IMG/VR virus record: IMGVR_UViG_3300027906_000048
Span: 1 to 41,640 of that record
Origin: a virus
Length of the DNA: 41,640 nucleotides
Direction: 5' to 3' (one strand)
This document shows, piece by piece, positions 7,801 to 16,000 of this stretch (positions are counted from its first letter, which is position 1; each line of letters begins with the position of its first letter). The position numbers and the translations under genes are program-made. The notes under the pieces were generated by a model. The model was not told where the DNA came from. It ran no database searches and saw only the letters and a program-made list of their open reading frames with translations.

Positions 7801-10800
7801 CAAGAGAACTTTCTTGAACCTGTGAACCATCTACATATGCACCACCACCAGATATGTAAGAAGATGGAGCTGAATCAGCAGAAGCATAACCATATGGATC
7901 AGTAGCAGTTACATTAGTACCTTTGTTGTATACAGTTATACGCTGTACATAAGGTGATCTTGTAGTAATTGCAATACCAGGCTGATACTTAAAGGCATAA
8001 CCTTCATTTGCTGATGTATTGAAATACATATCAGCAATAGTTAAGTCTTCAACAACTGTTCTATCATTCAATAAGAAGCAGTCTTTTTGCTTCGTAGCAC
8101 TTGTTGGAACAATCTTAGTAGCACGAAGACCGTTACCCTTAACAGTAAGAGCTTCAGGGACATATAGTGGGAAGGTTTCTTCATAGACACCACCACCAAT
8201 ATTCAATGTCTCGTTAACTCCTATAACACTAGGAGCTCTGTTTACATTAATTGTAAATGAAGTTGTTGTATTTACTGTAACAGCAGTTGTTACACCAGCA
8301 ATAGGGTCAGTGCCAGAACGAGGATAAGTCTTACTTGCTGTATTACCATCCATCGTACAGGTGAATGATAATGAATTATTATCAAGGGTGATAGTATCAC
8401 CTGTCGTCATACCATGAGCACCAGCAAATGATAGAGTTAATTCTCCAGTATGCTCATTGTAAGTTGCTCCATTAGGAGACTTCTGATTACCTGACTCAGC
8501 ACCACTTTGAACATTAACTGCGTTTGTAGCAGTACCACCGTTATAGGTATGAGCATACCTATTAGAAATTCTTGATAGAGCGTATCTAATCGTTTTGAAC
8601 GGTCTATCCTTAGTACGACCACGAGAAGCATCGTAAGCATCAAGACCATGAGTATCAACAAACCATACATCATCAGCAGGGTTAACAGTAGCAATACCAA
8701 TCTGAGCAGGTTCTTTCCATGAAAGAGTGTTATCAGCATTAGTACTCAACATATGTTGAGTGTTAATACCAACAACTCCTGTGGAGTCATATAGAGAGGT
8801 TACATAACCAGCACCAACCTTAAGGTTTACAATATCTGCATCATTAACATCAATAACACCTGTGAAGGTTGCTGCAGTAGCAACAACAACATCAGTAACT
8901 GCTAATCCAGTCAGAGATAAACTATCAGCACTTAAGTTAGAAACATGTGCGGTTGTAATAGTAGCATAAGTACCAACCAGTGAAGTTACAACACCAGCAG
9001 TGACCTTAGCATTGACTATATCTCCTTCAGTTGCATCAATCGTAGTGATTGTAGCAGCAGTACCAACTATATCAGTAATAATACCAGAAGTTATCTTGAC
9101 ATCCTTAAGGTCAGCAGTTTCTGTATCAAATACTGTTATAGTTGCATAAGTACCAACTATCGATGTTATAACACCAGCAGTAATCTTAGCATTAACAATA
9201 TCTCCTTCTGTAGCATCAATTGTTGTTATAGTCGCTGCTGTACCAACGATATCAGTTATGATACCTGAAGTAATCTTAACATCTTTAAGGTCAGCAGTCT
9301 CTGTGTCAAAGGTTGTTATGGTTGCACCAGTACCAACAATGTCAGTAACAGCAATTCCAGTAAAGGTTAGGTTATCAGCACTTAAAGTTGTTATATGTGC
9401 TGTAGTGAATGTTGCATAAGTACCAACTGTTGAATCAACACTTAGGTCATCAATATAAGCAGTACCATCAATATGAAGATCTTTCCACTGTTGAGTAGAA
9501 GCACCAAGGCTATAGGTGTCATCATCATCAGGAATGAAACTTGAATCAATGTCAGCATTGAATACAATAGCATCACTGGTAGAATCACCAAGACCAATTA
9601 CACCACCTTTAAAGGTAACATTACCAACGAAGGTAGATGCTCCACCAACTCTGAGGTCACTAGTAATATTAACATCAGTAAATGTAGCAGCAACACCGAT
9701 AATATCAGTTATGATACCAACAGTAATCTTAGCAAATTCAATATCACCATTTTCAGAATCAATAGTGGTAATAGATGCTGCTGTACCAACGATATCAGTT
9801 ATAATACCAGAGGTAATCTTAACATCCTTTAGATCAGCAGTCTCAGTATCAAATACTGTTATGGTTCCATAAGTACCAACCTGAGATGTGATAATACCAG
9901 CAGTGATCTTAGCGTTAACTATATCTCCTTCTGTCGCATCAATTGTTGTTATAGTTGCTGCAGTACCTACAATATCAGTGATGATACCTGATGTGATCTT
10001 AACATCATTAAGGTCAGCAGTTTCAGTATCAAAATTTGTAATGGTAGCATAGATACCAGTTATTGATGTTATAACACCAGCAACAATATTACCATGTATG
10101 ATATCAGTTACAGTTGCATCAATCGTAGTGATAGTTGCAGCAGTACCAACAATATCTGTTATGATACCAGCAGTTATCTTAACATCTCTAAGATCTGCAG
10201 TTTCAGTATCGAATACTGTTATAGTCGCATAAGTACCAACCTGAGATGTAATAATACCTGAGGTGATCTTAACATCGTTTAGATCTGCTGTTTCAGTATC
10301 AAATACAGTTATTGATGAATAAGTACCAACATAAGATGTAATAATACCAGCAGTAACATATGCTGCTTCTATACCAAGATCATTAACATCTATTTGAGGA
10401 ATGGTAGCAACACCAGTGATGTTGACATCACCATCTACATCGAGCAACGCTGTAGGCGTTGTGGTCCCGATACCTACCCAACCGTCGCTATTACCAGATA
10501 CCCACTTAACATCACCTGAACCAATTATTAACTGATCGTCTTGATCTGGATATCTAACATCTTGTCCTTTACCAATGATAACATTGTTATTACCAGTATT
10601 ATGAGTACCAGCAGAGTTACCAATAGCTACATTATCACTACCATAAACATTGTATAGAGCAAACGCACCAATAGCAATGTTATTGCTTTGGTTAGTTGAT
10701 ATACCAGCACCCCATAGTGCTTCTCTACCAATACCAATGTTCTGATCGTGATCTTCCTTACCACTATTTGTTGTGATACCTGATCTTACAATTAAGAATC

Positions 10801-12079
10801 CATAAGTATCTGTTAATCCAACAGTACCAGTGGATAAGTAAATAGCATCATTATTGTCAGTTAATAGTGCAAAATTATCCTGTCCTTTAACTTTAAACTG
10901 CTGACCAATAACTTTTGCTAAATGTGCATTAGTACAAGTACCAATATTAAATGTTAAGTTACCAGTAACTGCACTGTTAATAGTTCCAAGGTCACCAAGA
11001 TTAGCAATCGCAATTGCCCAATCACCACCTTGTAAGTTGGAATAGTTATCTGTACTACCATATACTCTGTAAGCATAAGGATCATTAGATAATTGACTAC
11101 CATCCGAGAATGAAATAGTACTGGCATCACCAGTTTCACCGTAAGTAAGAACAGTTTGAGAACCTAAATCCTGACCTACCTTATCACCAATATAGATGTT
11201 ATGTGAACCTTCTGCCTCTTGTCCTGCAAGGTTACCAAGGAAAACATTAGATTCTGCTTTAGTCTGACCACCTTTCTGGAAAGCAGATTGACCAATAGCA
11301 ATGTTTCTCTTGGTATTTACTGCTAAACCAGCCTGTTGACCAGCCCAGTTACCAATGAACATTCCCTGACGATCACTACCATCAGTTTCTAGTTCACCTG
11401 CTTCTCTACCAATTCTTATTAACTGAGTTCTGAAGTCTACATTATCTTCAATAGTTGCAATACCAGTAACCGTAAGGTTCTTAGTAGTAGATGCATGACT
11501 TACATTAATCTGCTCAAACTGTGCAGATGTAGAATTAAAATCGTTGTATGTAGCACCAACACCAGCAAGAGCACTTATTAGACCAACTCTGTTTGTAAAG
11601 TGAGGTGTGTCTAAAGTCGTGGTAATGCCCAATGTGGCAATAGTACCAATACCAGCAATATGAATATTTCTACCTGTTACCTCGTCATATGAAATATCGC
11701 CTGTAACATTCAACTGTCCTGCAACAGTTAAATCACCCGACACAGTGGCTGCAGCACCTACTAGAAGGTCAGTAGCTACACTCCAGGTGTCAATCTTACC
11801 TTGTGGGTTAAGGATAACCGCTTTAGATGCAGTTGGTTTACCAAAGTCTGCAGGGTTATCTGGCAGCATATCGGTGTAGTATTCACCACCGATTGCTATT
11901 GGAGCCTGTGTAGGTCCATTTGGATTACCAATATATAATTTCTTATACGACTTACCAGCACCTACATCAGATGTATCATAGGTGTATACTAATTCACCGA
12001 ACGATACACCAGTACCGACTGGTGCTGCGGTTGGAGGCGAGGTTCCTTGCGTCCTCTTGATCAGAATCGTTGCGGCCAT
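4853..12079 (-). CDS. Giant tail-fibre-like / host-recognition virion protein
   Basis: 2408 aa with a fibre-type architecture. Residues 1-60 (ILIKRTQGTSPPTA, FGELVYTYD) look like a fibre attachment N-terminus. About 225-545 has YadA-head-like NxAIGxxA repeats (NIAIGQSAF, NVAIGNSAG) ending in VGIGTTTPTALLDVDG. About 566-1066 holds 30-residue repeats, mostly ITxGIITxxVGTxATIT followed by acidic Asp/Thr residues. About 1140-1820 reads as a right-handed beta-helix, starting DVWFVDTHGLDAYDASRG and RPFKTIRYALSRI. It is interrupted by one YPR module (~1195-1280) and a LamG/ConA-like domain (~1550-1710, GAWHHIAVAKRGTKLIAYSNG, WIDDVFVQKG). The end is IDGGFF. I see no S74 chaperone domain. A strong GGAGGGG lies 7 nt before the start. 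A host adhesin is likely from architecture; which fibre it represents is not clear. Confidence 0.85.
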   Translation of the reverse strand: MAATILIKRTQGTSPPTAAPVGTGVSFGELVYTYDTSDVGAGKSYKKLYIGNPNGPTQAPIAIGGEYYTDMLPDNPADFGKPTASKAVILNPQGKIDTWSVATDLLVGAAATVSGDLTVAGQLNVTGDISYDEVTGRNIHIAGIGTIATLGITTTLDTPHFTNRVGLISALAGVGATYNDFNSTSAQFEQINVSHASTTKNLTVTGIATIEDNVDFRTQLIRIGREAGELETDGSDRQGMFIGNWAGQQAGLAVNTKRNIAIGQSAFQKGGQTKAESNVFLGNLAGQEAEGSHNIYIGDKVGQDLGSQTVLTYGETGDASTISFSDGSQLSNDPYAYRVYGSTDNYSNLQGGDWAIAIANLGDLGTINSAVTGNLTFNIGTCTNAHLAKVIGQQFKVKGQDNFALLTDNNDAIYLSTGTVGLTDTYGFLIVRSGITTNSGKEDHDQNIGIGREALWGAGISTNQSNNIAIGAFALYNVYGSDNVAIGNSAGTHNTGNNNVIIGKGQDVRYPDQDDQLIIGSGDVKWVSGNSDGWVGIGTTTPTALLDVDGDVNITGVATIPQIDVNDLGIEAAYVTAGIITSYVGTYSSITVFDTETADLNDVKITSGIITSQVGTYATITVFDTETADLRDVKITAGIITDIVGTAATITTIDATVTDIIHGNIVAGVITSITGIYATITNFDTETADLNDVKITSGIITDIVGTAATITTIDATEGDIVNAKITAGIITSQVGTYGTITVFDTETADLKDVKITSGIITDIVGTAASITTIDSENGDIEFAKITVGIITDIIGVAATFTDVNITSDLRVGGASTFVGNVTFKGGVIGLGDSTSDAIVFNADIDSSFIPDDDDTYSLGASTQQWKDLHIDGTAYIDDLSVDSTVGTYATFTTAHITTLSADNLTFTGIAVTDIVGTGATITTFDTETADLKDVKITSGIITDIVGTAATITTIDATEGDIVNAKITAGVITSIVGTYATITVFDTETADLKDVKITSGIITDIVGTAATITTIDATEGDIVNAKVTAGVVTSLVGTYATITTAHVSNLSADSLSLTGLAVTDVVVATAATFTGVIDVNDADIVNLKVGAGYVTSLYDSTGVVGINTQHMLSTNADNTLSWKEPAQIGIATVNPADDVWFVDTHGLDAYDASRGRTKDRPFKTIRYALSRISNRYAHTYNGGTATNAVNVQSGAESGNQKSPNGATYNEHTGELTLSFAGAHGMTTGDTITLDNNSLSFTCTMDGNTASKTYPRSGTDPIAGVTTAVTVNTTTSFTINVNRAPSVIGVNETLNIGGGVYEETFPLYVPEALTVKGNGLRATKIVPTSATKQKDCFLLNDRTVVEDLTIADMYFNTSANEGYAFKYQPGIAITTRSPYVQRITVYNKGTNVTATDPYGYASADSAPSSYISGGGAYVDGSQVQESSLEAAMLFNEATFIVPNAPGLVMTNGARVEFLNCFTYFASEGIKGESGTVGLASAGKTRLRLTGITTTSALGIGNTITYYDTDGVTGLGTAVVANYDGTYLDVTGKQKGFEILQARTAKTLTFNGDAQLDTSVKKFGSASLKLDGTNDSVSAASHDQFGFGTGEFAVGFWVYRNSTGLTSATAVDFRESGTDTSGLSIAFRGNEYDVRVGHTTALSAASAGITTGAWHHIAVAKRGTKLIAYSNGAKRAEATSYSTDLGVQKPLVIGADFDGAANAVTGWIDDVFVQKGSHAIPDGAYTYGYSAEAAGNKNTSILVDFNGTNGVSTATDDVVVTQDIRITQPNSGVGTATKITLADYSQFGADMRSVGCAVEYGQKGVIADGDGVTLRCFALNFNHVGAGGDITNDPNTAIQANEVTQTNNGDVSFVSIDQKGDFRVGDAFYVDQENGTVAFSQQVTSLQALSNLTISDSSGNSSQVTPTSGTFGNIQLSGNNIESTTGDINIDPSGAGDINITGDVNVLGILTATTIQLDAFQKGDTSIALTDSGSDGTIVASTDNTEAWRVDANQKVGIRTASPRDRLDVLDTARFERINATGVVTVSSSADINNLDVVDARIATGLATAFTVGQTVGDGSLTVNAPIGINSHTDLPDNVKIRIGSDDDLTFEHVDTDGFANRGHTILTHANGNATYARLQIRSDYFSVQTGTGNSDFLTVDNKTLKLMYADSAASGSGDRFIARASGSEMLGIVTFMDNGVYKGEVAIGSSITATAGVVTANAVDLVDADILDAKITAGLATDFAITNARIQTGIATEMTFAGFSTFVGIATFQDDIFVAGNLNVIGDVVYDEVNGRNIKITGISTFNEVVITGVTTVSDIKIGAGSSSTRIETNTGELVLDSAAGQVTIQDNVHVVGYATFKQGLYYRSDQGGSTGIGYSGPNGMGYFEADGRLVSTASTVGFLTTSNYVMTTNASGVPTWTDSIDGGFF
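6940..7440 (-). other. LamG/ConA-like lectin domain inside the fibre gene
   Basis: The encoded segment runs from KKFGSASLKLDGTNDSVSAA to WIDDVFVQKG and has the order of motifs of a LamG/concanavalin-like jelly roll. These are an initial FGxxSLxLDG strand, GFWVYR, GAWHHIAVAKRG, LIAYSNGAKR and a closing IDDVxV strand. It lies in the middle of the beta-helix part of the fibre, where a carbohydrate-binding side domain would be exposed. Confidence 0.65.
8880..10380 (-). repeat. 90-bp (30-aa) in-frame repeats in the fibre gene
   Basis: The DNA and protein repeat with a 90-bp period; the segment at 9109-9124 recurs 180 bp away at 9289-9304 as the same codon positions. Two unit types alternate in protein. 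One is ITSGIITDIVGTAATITTID followed by ATEGDIVNAK; the other is ITAGIITSQVGTYATITVFD followed by TETADLKDVK. There are roughly eight units at 9700-10380 and about five at 8880-9350. They are separated by a non-repeat insert containing DDDDTYSLGASTQQWKDLHI. Confidence 0.85.
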
Positions 12080-12294
12080 TAGTATTCCCCTCCATCAACT
12101 GTGGTGGATGGTAAAGTTGTTTGTGTTATAAATTTAGCGGATGCTGAGTCATAGACCAGAAAACTACCATTAGTAAGGTTGTTTGCATTAACATCAGAAA
12201 GTAAAACTAGTTTACCTCCTCCTCCACCGCCTCCTAAAGAGCCGCTGGCAATAACCTTTACTTGGCTGCCAGTACCAATTCGTAATGATGGCAT
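12079..12294 (-). CDS. Small glycine-run protein, fibre-associated
   Basis: 71 aa, unrecognised family. Residues ~19-28 are SLGGGGGGGK, a run of seven glycines. The second half (LVLLSDVNANNLTNGSFLVYDSASAKF) reads as a small beta module, and the protein ends TTVDGGEY. The fibre gene immediately downstream ends in SIDGGFF, so both share a terminal (V/I)DGG-x-aromatic motif. TAATG overlaps join it to the genes on both sides. This suggests a small structural partner or an extra tip module of the fibre; that is inference from position and the shared ending. Confidence 0.75.
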   Translation of the reverse strand: MPSLRIGTGSQVKVIASGSLGGGGGGGKLVLLSDVNANNLTNGSFLVYDSASAKFITQTTLPSTTVDGGEY

Positions 12295-12629
12295 TACCTT
12301 GTTACCCCTGCTCTAACATTGACCATTCCTTCAACGACTTTTACCTTGCTTGTGCCGTCTGCCAAGATAACATCATAAAGGTAACGACCAGGTTTTATGT
12401 CCGTTGTGACAGTGCTTGCCATAGAGATTAAAATTTCACCATCTGGAGCACTGGATACAGTCGATGCAAAGGATACAGCAGTGCTGCTCCCTGCCCATTT
12501 ACGCAGTTGTGAAGTTACTGTGAAACCTGCTAGATTTAGGGTAGTGTTATTATCGTTATCACCAAGAGAAAATAAATGTTCAAAATCAGTACCCGATTCA
12601 ATCTGCAAATTAGCGACATATACTGCCAT
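12294..12629 (-). CDS. Small beta-sandwich virion protein, BppU-N/Ig-like
   Basis: 111 aa. The pattern resembles a small Ig-like fold widespread in phage tails just upstream of fibre genes. It shows an initial strand with GTDFEHLFSLGD, then NLAGFTVTSQLRKWAGS, a middle GEILISMASTVT, then PGRYLYDVILAD and VVEGMVNVRAGVTR. The xLxGYxxxxQIRK followed by PGxYxYDxxL order is the recognisable signature. It is preceded by a late-promoter-like octamer 29-36 nt upstream and followed by the 71-aa gene via TAATG. It begins the transcription unit that leads to the 2408-aa fibre, so a connector or fibre-base role is plausible. The fold assignment is moderate and the specific role unknown. Confidence 0.72.
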   Translation of the reverse strand: MAVYVANLQIESGTDFEHLFSLGDNDNNTTLNLAGFTVTSQLRKWAGSSTAVSFASTVSSAPDGEILISMASTVTTDIKPGRYLYDVILADGTSKVKVVEGMVNVRAGVTR

Positions 12630-12649
12630 CTTGTATGCTGACTATTATC

Positions 12650-12838
12650 CTATAAGGTATTTATCTTCTTAATCTCTGTTAGTACTTCTCGCAATACTTG
12701 AGTCATCTGACTGACTTTCAAGTCTAATCGATCCAAATCATTTCTTATGATTTCTAGATCTCCTAATTCTGATATTTTTGCTGGCACACATTCATCCCCA
12801 TGAAGGAATCTTAAGTGCTCAATGTGTGCGTCTCTCAT
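12650..12838 (-). CDS. Small helical protein
   Basis: 62 aa, unrecognised. The first ~28 residues (MRDAHIEHLRFLHGDECVPA) contain His/Cys but no clear metal site. The rest (LEIIRNDLDRLDLKVSQMTQVLREVLTEIKKI) has regular hydrophobic spacing that predicts one coiled-coil helix. It starts in an ATGA overlap with the end of the preceding 64-aa gene. The tandem arrangement of two small coiled-coil proteins suggests they may act together, for example as chaperones or connectors of the large neighbouring virion proteins; this is inference. Confidence 0.72.
   Translation of the reverse strand: MRDAHIEHLRFLHGDECVPAKISELGDLEIIRNDLDRLDLKVSQMTQVLREVLTEIKKINTL
12658..12665 (-). promoter_or_regulatory. Late-promoter-like octamer GATAAATA
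   Basis: The minus strand reads GATAAATACC inside the end of the 62-aa gene, about 29 nt before the ATG at 12629. It matches seven of eight positions of the T4 late core TATAAATA and is spaced to give a leader of about 15-20 nt for the 111-aa gene. It would start a transcript carrying the fibre and neck genes. Confidence 0.55.
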
Positions 12839-13029
12839 AATTTTGATGTAATTTTTTTAAGCATTTCCTTTATCTCGGAAATTTCATTTTTCATTGAATC
12901 AAGCTCTGCTTTTTGCATTGCTTTCTGTGCTTTCTGCTGCTGATAAGCAGCATAACCAGAGCTATCATGGTTGATGATAGCTCCTGTCTCATCTCTATAG
13001 AGATGTGGTTTACCTTCCACTTGCATCAT
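12835..13029 (-). CDS. Small coiled-coil protein
   Basis: 64 aa, no named family recognised. The N-terminal half (KPHLYRDETGAIINHDSSGY) looks like a short beta-hairpin motif. The C-terminal half (KAELDSMKNEISEIKEMLKK) has heptad spacing of a coiled coil. The first ATG at 13029 overlaps the stop of the 2436-aa gene (ATGA), and the 3' end overlaps the next small gene in the same way. It is therefore expressed with the DUF4815-type protein and may be its assembly partner. Confidence 0.75.
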   Translation of the reverse strand: MMQVEGKPHLYRDETGAIINHDSSGYAAYQQQKAQKAMQKAELDSMKNEISEIKEMLKKITSKL

Positions 13030-16000
13030 GCTAGTGCAATTGCCCTCATATTCTTAATGATAGGAATCTGTGCCTGATTAGTACCATTGAAAACAACTTT
13101 AATAACAAACCCAGTATAAGGTTCTAAGTCATTTATAGTGTACTGATACTCTTTGAAGTTTTCTCCAGGAGTAACATATTTATCAGAGCGGCCATCGTTC
13201 GCTGCAGGATCAATTACAGTATCTCCGTATCCATCACCAGTGGTGTCAACACTATTCTTATACCCTGGGAAGAGTATAAACTTTTGATCGACTTCACTAG
13301 AATCTGGTCTAAGCAAACTATAAAGAACTCTGAAGTCAGAAGACGCAGGTTTAAATGCATCAAATATAACTTTTAAAGAACTCGCTGGTTGCTTAATAGA
13401 AATTAACTTGGAAACATAATAAGATGTATGTGGATCTCCAGTAAGTAGATTAGATCTCTTATCTAGAGCATAACTTGTGTCATCAATTGGTTTGTTAATC
13501 CTATTTGAAGAGAACTTCATTGCCATAGTATCTAAGCAAATCATAGGAGAGCTTACTTCATCACCCCCATTGCTTAATGCTATTCTAGCAGTTAAAGATC
13601 TATTCCTAAAGAGATTTGTCAATCTAGCATCTTCATTCACTTCAGAAGCAACTATTCTATTAGTTGGCAACTGAGTTGCTTGATTAGGAAGATACTCTTC
13701 AAATCCTTGATCACTGAATGATGTTTCTGTACCATCCACACTAGTACCACTAACAGTTCTAAGACTTACAGTAATAGCATCTGTAGGACCAGGTGTTGTT
13801 ACATCAAATACAGGAGTAACTGTATCAAACATCATATTCTTGGATGAGTGACAATGAGAACCACCAACATAGGATTCACCGTTAAATGAAAGCTGTGGTT
13901 GTGATAACCCAGAAATGTCAGTTGTTCTACCTTCTCTATCAATCTTAATAATGTAATCATCCATATTTCTACCTAGAGTAGAAATATCATGAGTCTTGTT
14001 GATCTTACCTAAACTAATTCCAGAAATTTCATATTTCTGAATAGGAGATCCAGCAGCATGATTAATAGATTGGGTGTTATTAACACCTCGAACAATACCA
14101 CTTAGAGTATTAATACCAACTGAAGTGTAAGAAACAACTTCGTTGTTAATAATAGCATATGCAGTATTAGCAGCACTAACAAGTACTCCTTCAAATACAT
14201 CAAATCCTGTACTATCACCAATGGCAATGGAACTAGTTGTAGCATTGACTGCGGTTGATGTCACTGTTGGCAGAGTATCTGGAGATGCTCCACTAATAGC
14301 AACCTTATTGCCTGTACCATACATTCCATGATTGAAATAAGATACTCGTGCATATTCACCAGTATAGAGACTACCTGTCTCATCATACCTAGTAACATCT
14401 CTACCAGAATCAATAACAGTTCCAAGATCATGGAAGTAATTAACACTAGCAGCATTAGTAAACTCTTCTGCTTGAATATTAGTCAAGTAAAGAGTATCTA
14501 TTCCGCTAAGAGAATTAATACCAACTCTAACTCCTGAACCAGCACCACTCATTTCAGCAGTAACGATTCCTACAATGTCACCTACCTTATAACCTTGTCC
14601 GTCATCTTGAATGGTAACAGCAGTAATTCCTGAATTACCAGTACCAACGGTTACACCCAACTTCAATCCTGCACCTTGACCTGTAATTGCATATGTTGCA
14701 ACAGCTGCTGATGATGGAGTTCCATAACCTTCACCATTGGTTTGAATACCAACAGCAAGAGTACCACCAGTTTGAACTGGTCCACCAACATCTTCGATAT
14801 ATCCATATCGATATGTTGCACTAGCATCACCGACCTTTCTTCCAATAGTAAATACAGTTCCTATTAATCCAGCGTCAGTTGTAGTAGTGATTCCAAGTGC
14901 AGCCTTCTTAGGAAGAGTCTGAATTGGATTCAAATTCAATGCTGGTAAGATACCATTATTAGGTCTAATTGGAGGATTCTGGAATGTGACTACAGCATCT
15001 GATTCTACAAACTTAGCAGAGTAGATCTTGAAGCAAATGTCCTCAAATTGGCATGGAGTCCATGTAGACGCATTTTGCGACTTGAACATAGAACCAACCA
15101 TGAATTGATTACTATAAACCCTTCCTGCAGCACTAGGTAGACTTTGTGCGTTAATAGCAGTCTGCCCCATCTCTGCTGTAAAGACTTCCCAAGTATTCAA
15201 AGGTGATCCTGCAACAAAGCAATACTCTGTTTCTGGTTCCAAATAAATTGGTGATGGGAATTTAATATTTGTAGCTATAGAAGCATCATTAGAAAGAGTA
15301 ACATCATTTCCAGTTAAAACAACTCTAGCATCTGGTGTAACCAACTGTTCTGTTGGTTGACCCAATTCCATTGTTCTTACTTCAAACCAGCAAGGAACAG
15401 TTGGATCTGCCATCGTATAGAAGTAAAGATCTATAGAAGTTAGATAACATCCACCGATATCAGTCTTGAATGACTGTGCCAAGGGATCTCCACCTCTTCT
15501 TCCTCTTCTTCTCCGACTTCTCCTTCTTCTAGTACCATTACCTCTTCTGCCACCCCTACCAGTAACAATGACATTATTGGTAACAGTCCTATCAATGAAG
15601 GTTGTGTTATTAATAATAACTGGGGGTGGTGGTGGAGGTGGTGGGGGCGGTCTACGGTTTGTAAATGTAAGACTTACATCTCTCTGTATCGTCGTAGTCT
15701 CTAAAGTTGTAACACTTACATCAGTTTGTACAATTCGTGTTGTACCAATAGCAGTATATACAGCAGTTGCTACTGAATTGGCAGTACTACCCTTATGATA
15801 AACAACATTATTAGGATCAGATGTTACTTTAACTTCTCTTTCACCAGATCTTACTCTAGCAAGTGGAGTTGGTGAAGCAAATGGATCTCTAAGCCATATA
15901 CAAGCAGTAAGATCTCCATACACATCTGACCATAAATTAAGATCTGAGATAGTTGCTTGTGCTCCACTAGTCTCTCCAGAAACAACAGCACCTTCTGGAA

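Noticed and set aside
8880-10380. CRISPR-like regular repeats
   Set aside because: The 90-bp repeats are in-frame coding units with no spacers of unrelated sequence and no cas genes nearby.
10441-10470. Inverted repeat CAACGC/GCGTTG in the fibre gene
   Set aside because: It is inside a coding region with no U tract and no nearby gene end; it is most likely incidental.
15466-15798. Plus-strand open frame opposite the proline/arginine region
   Set aside because: Its leucine, valine and glycine runs are the antisense reading of the Pro/Arg codons of the minus-strand DUF4815 gene; no SD or promoter is seen.
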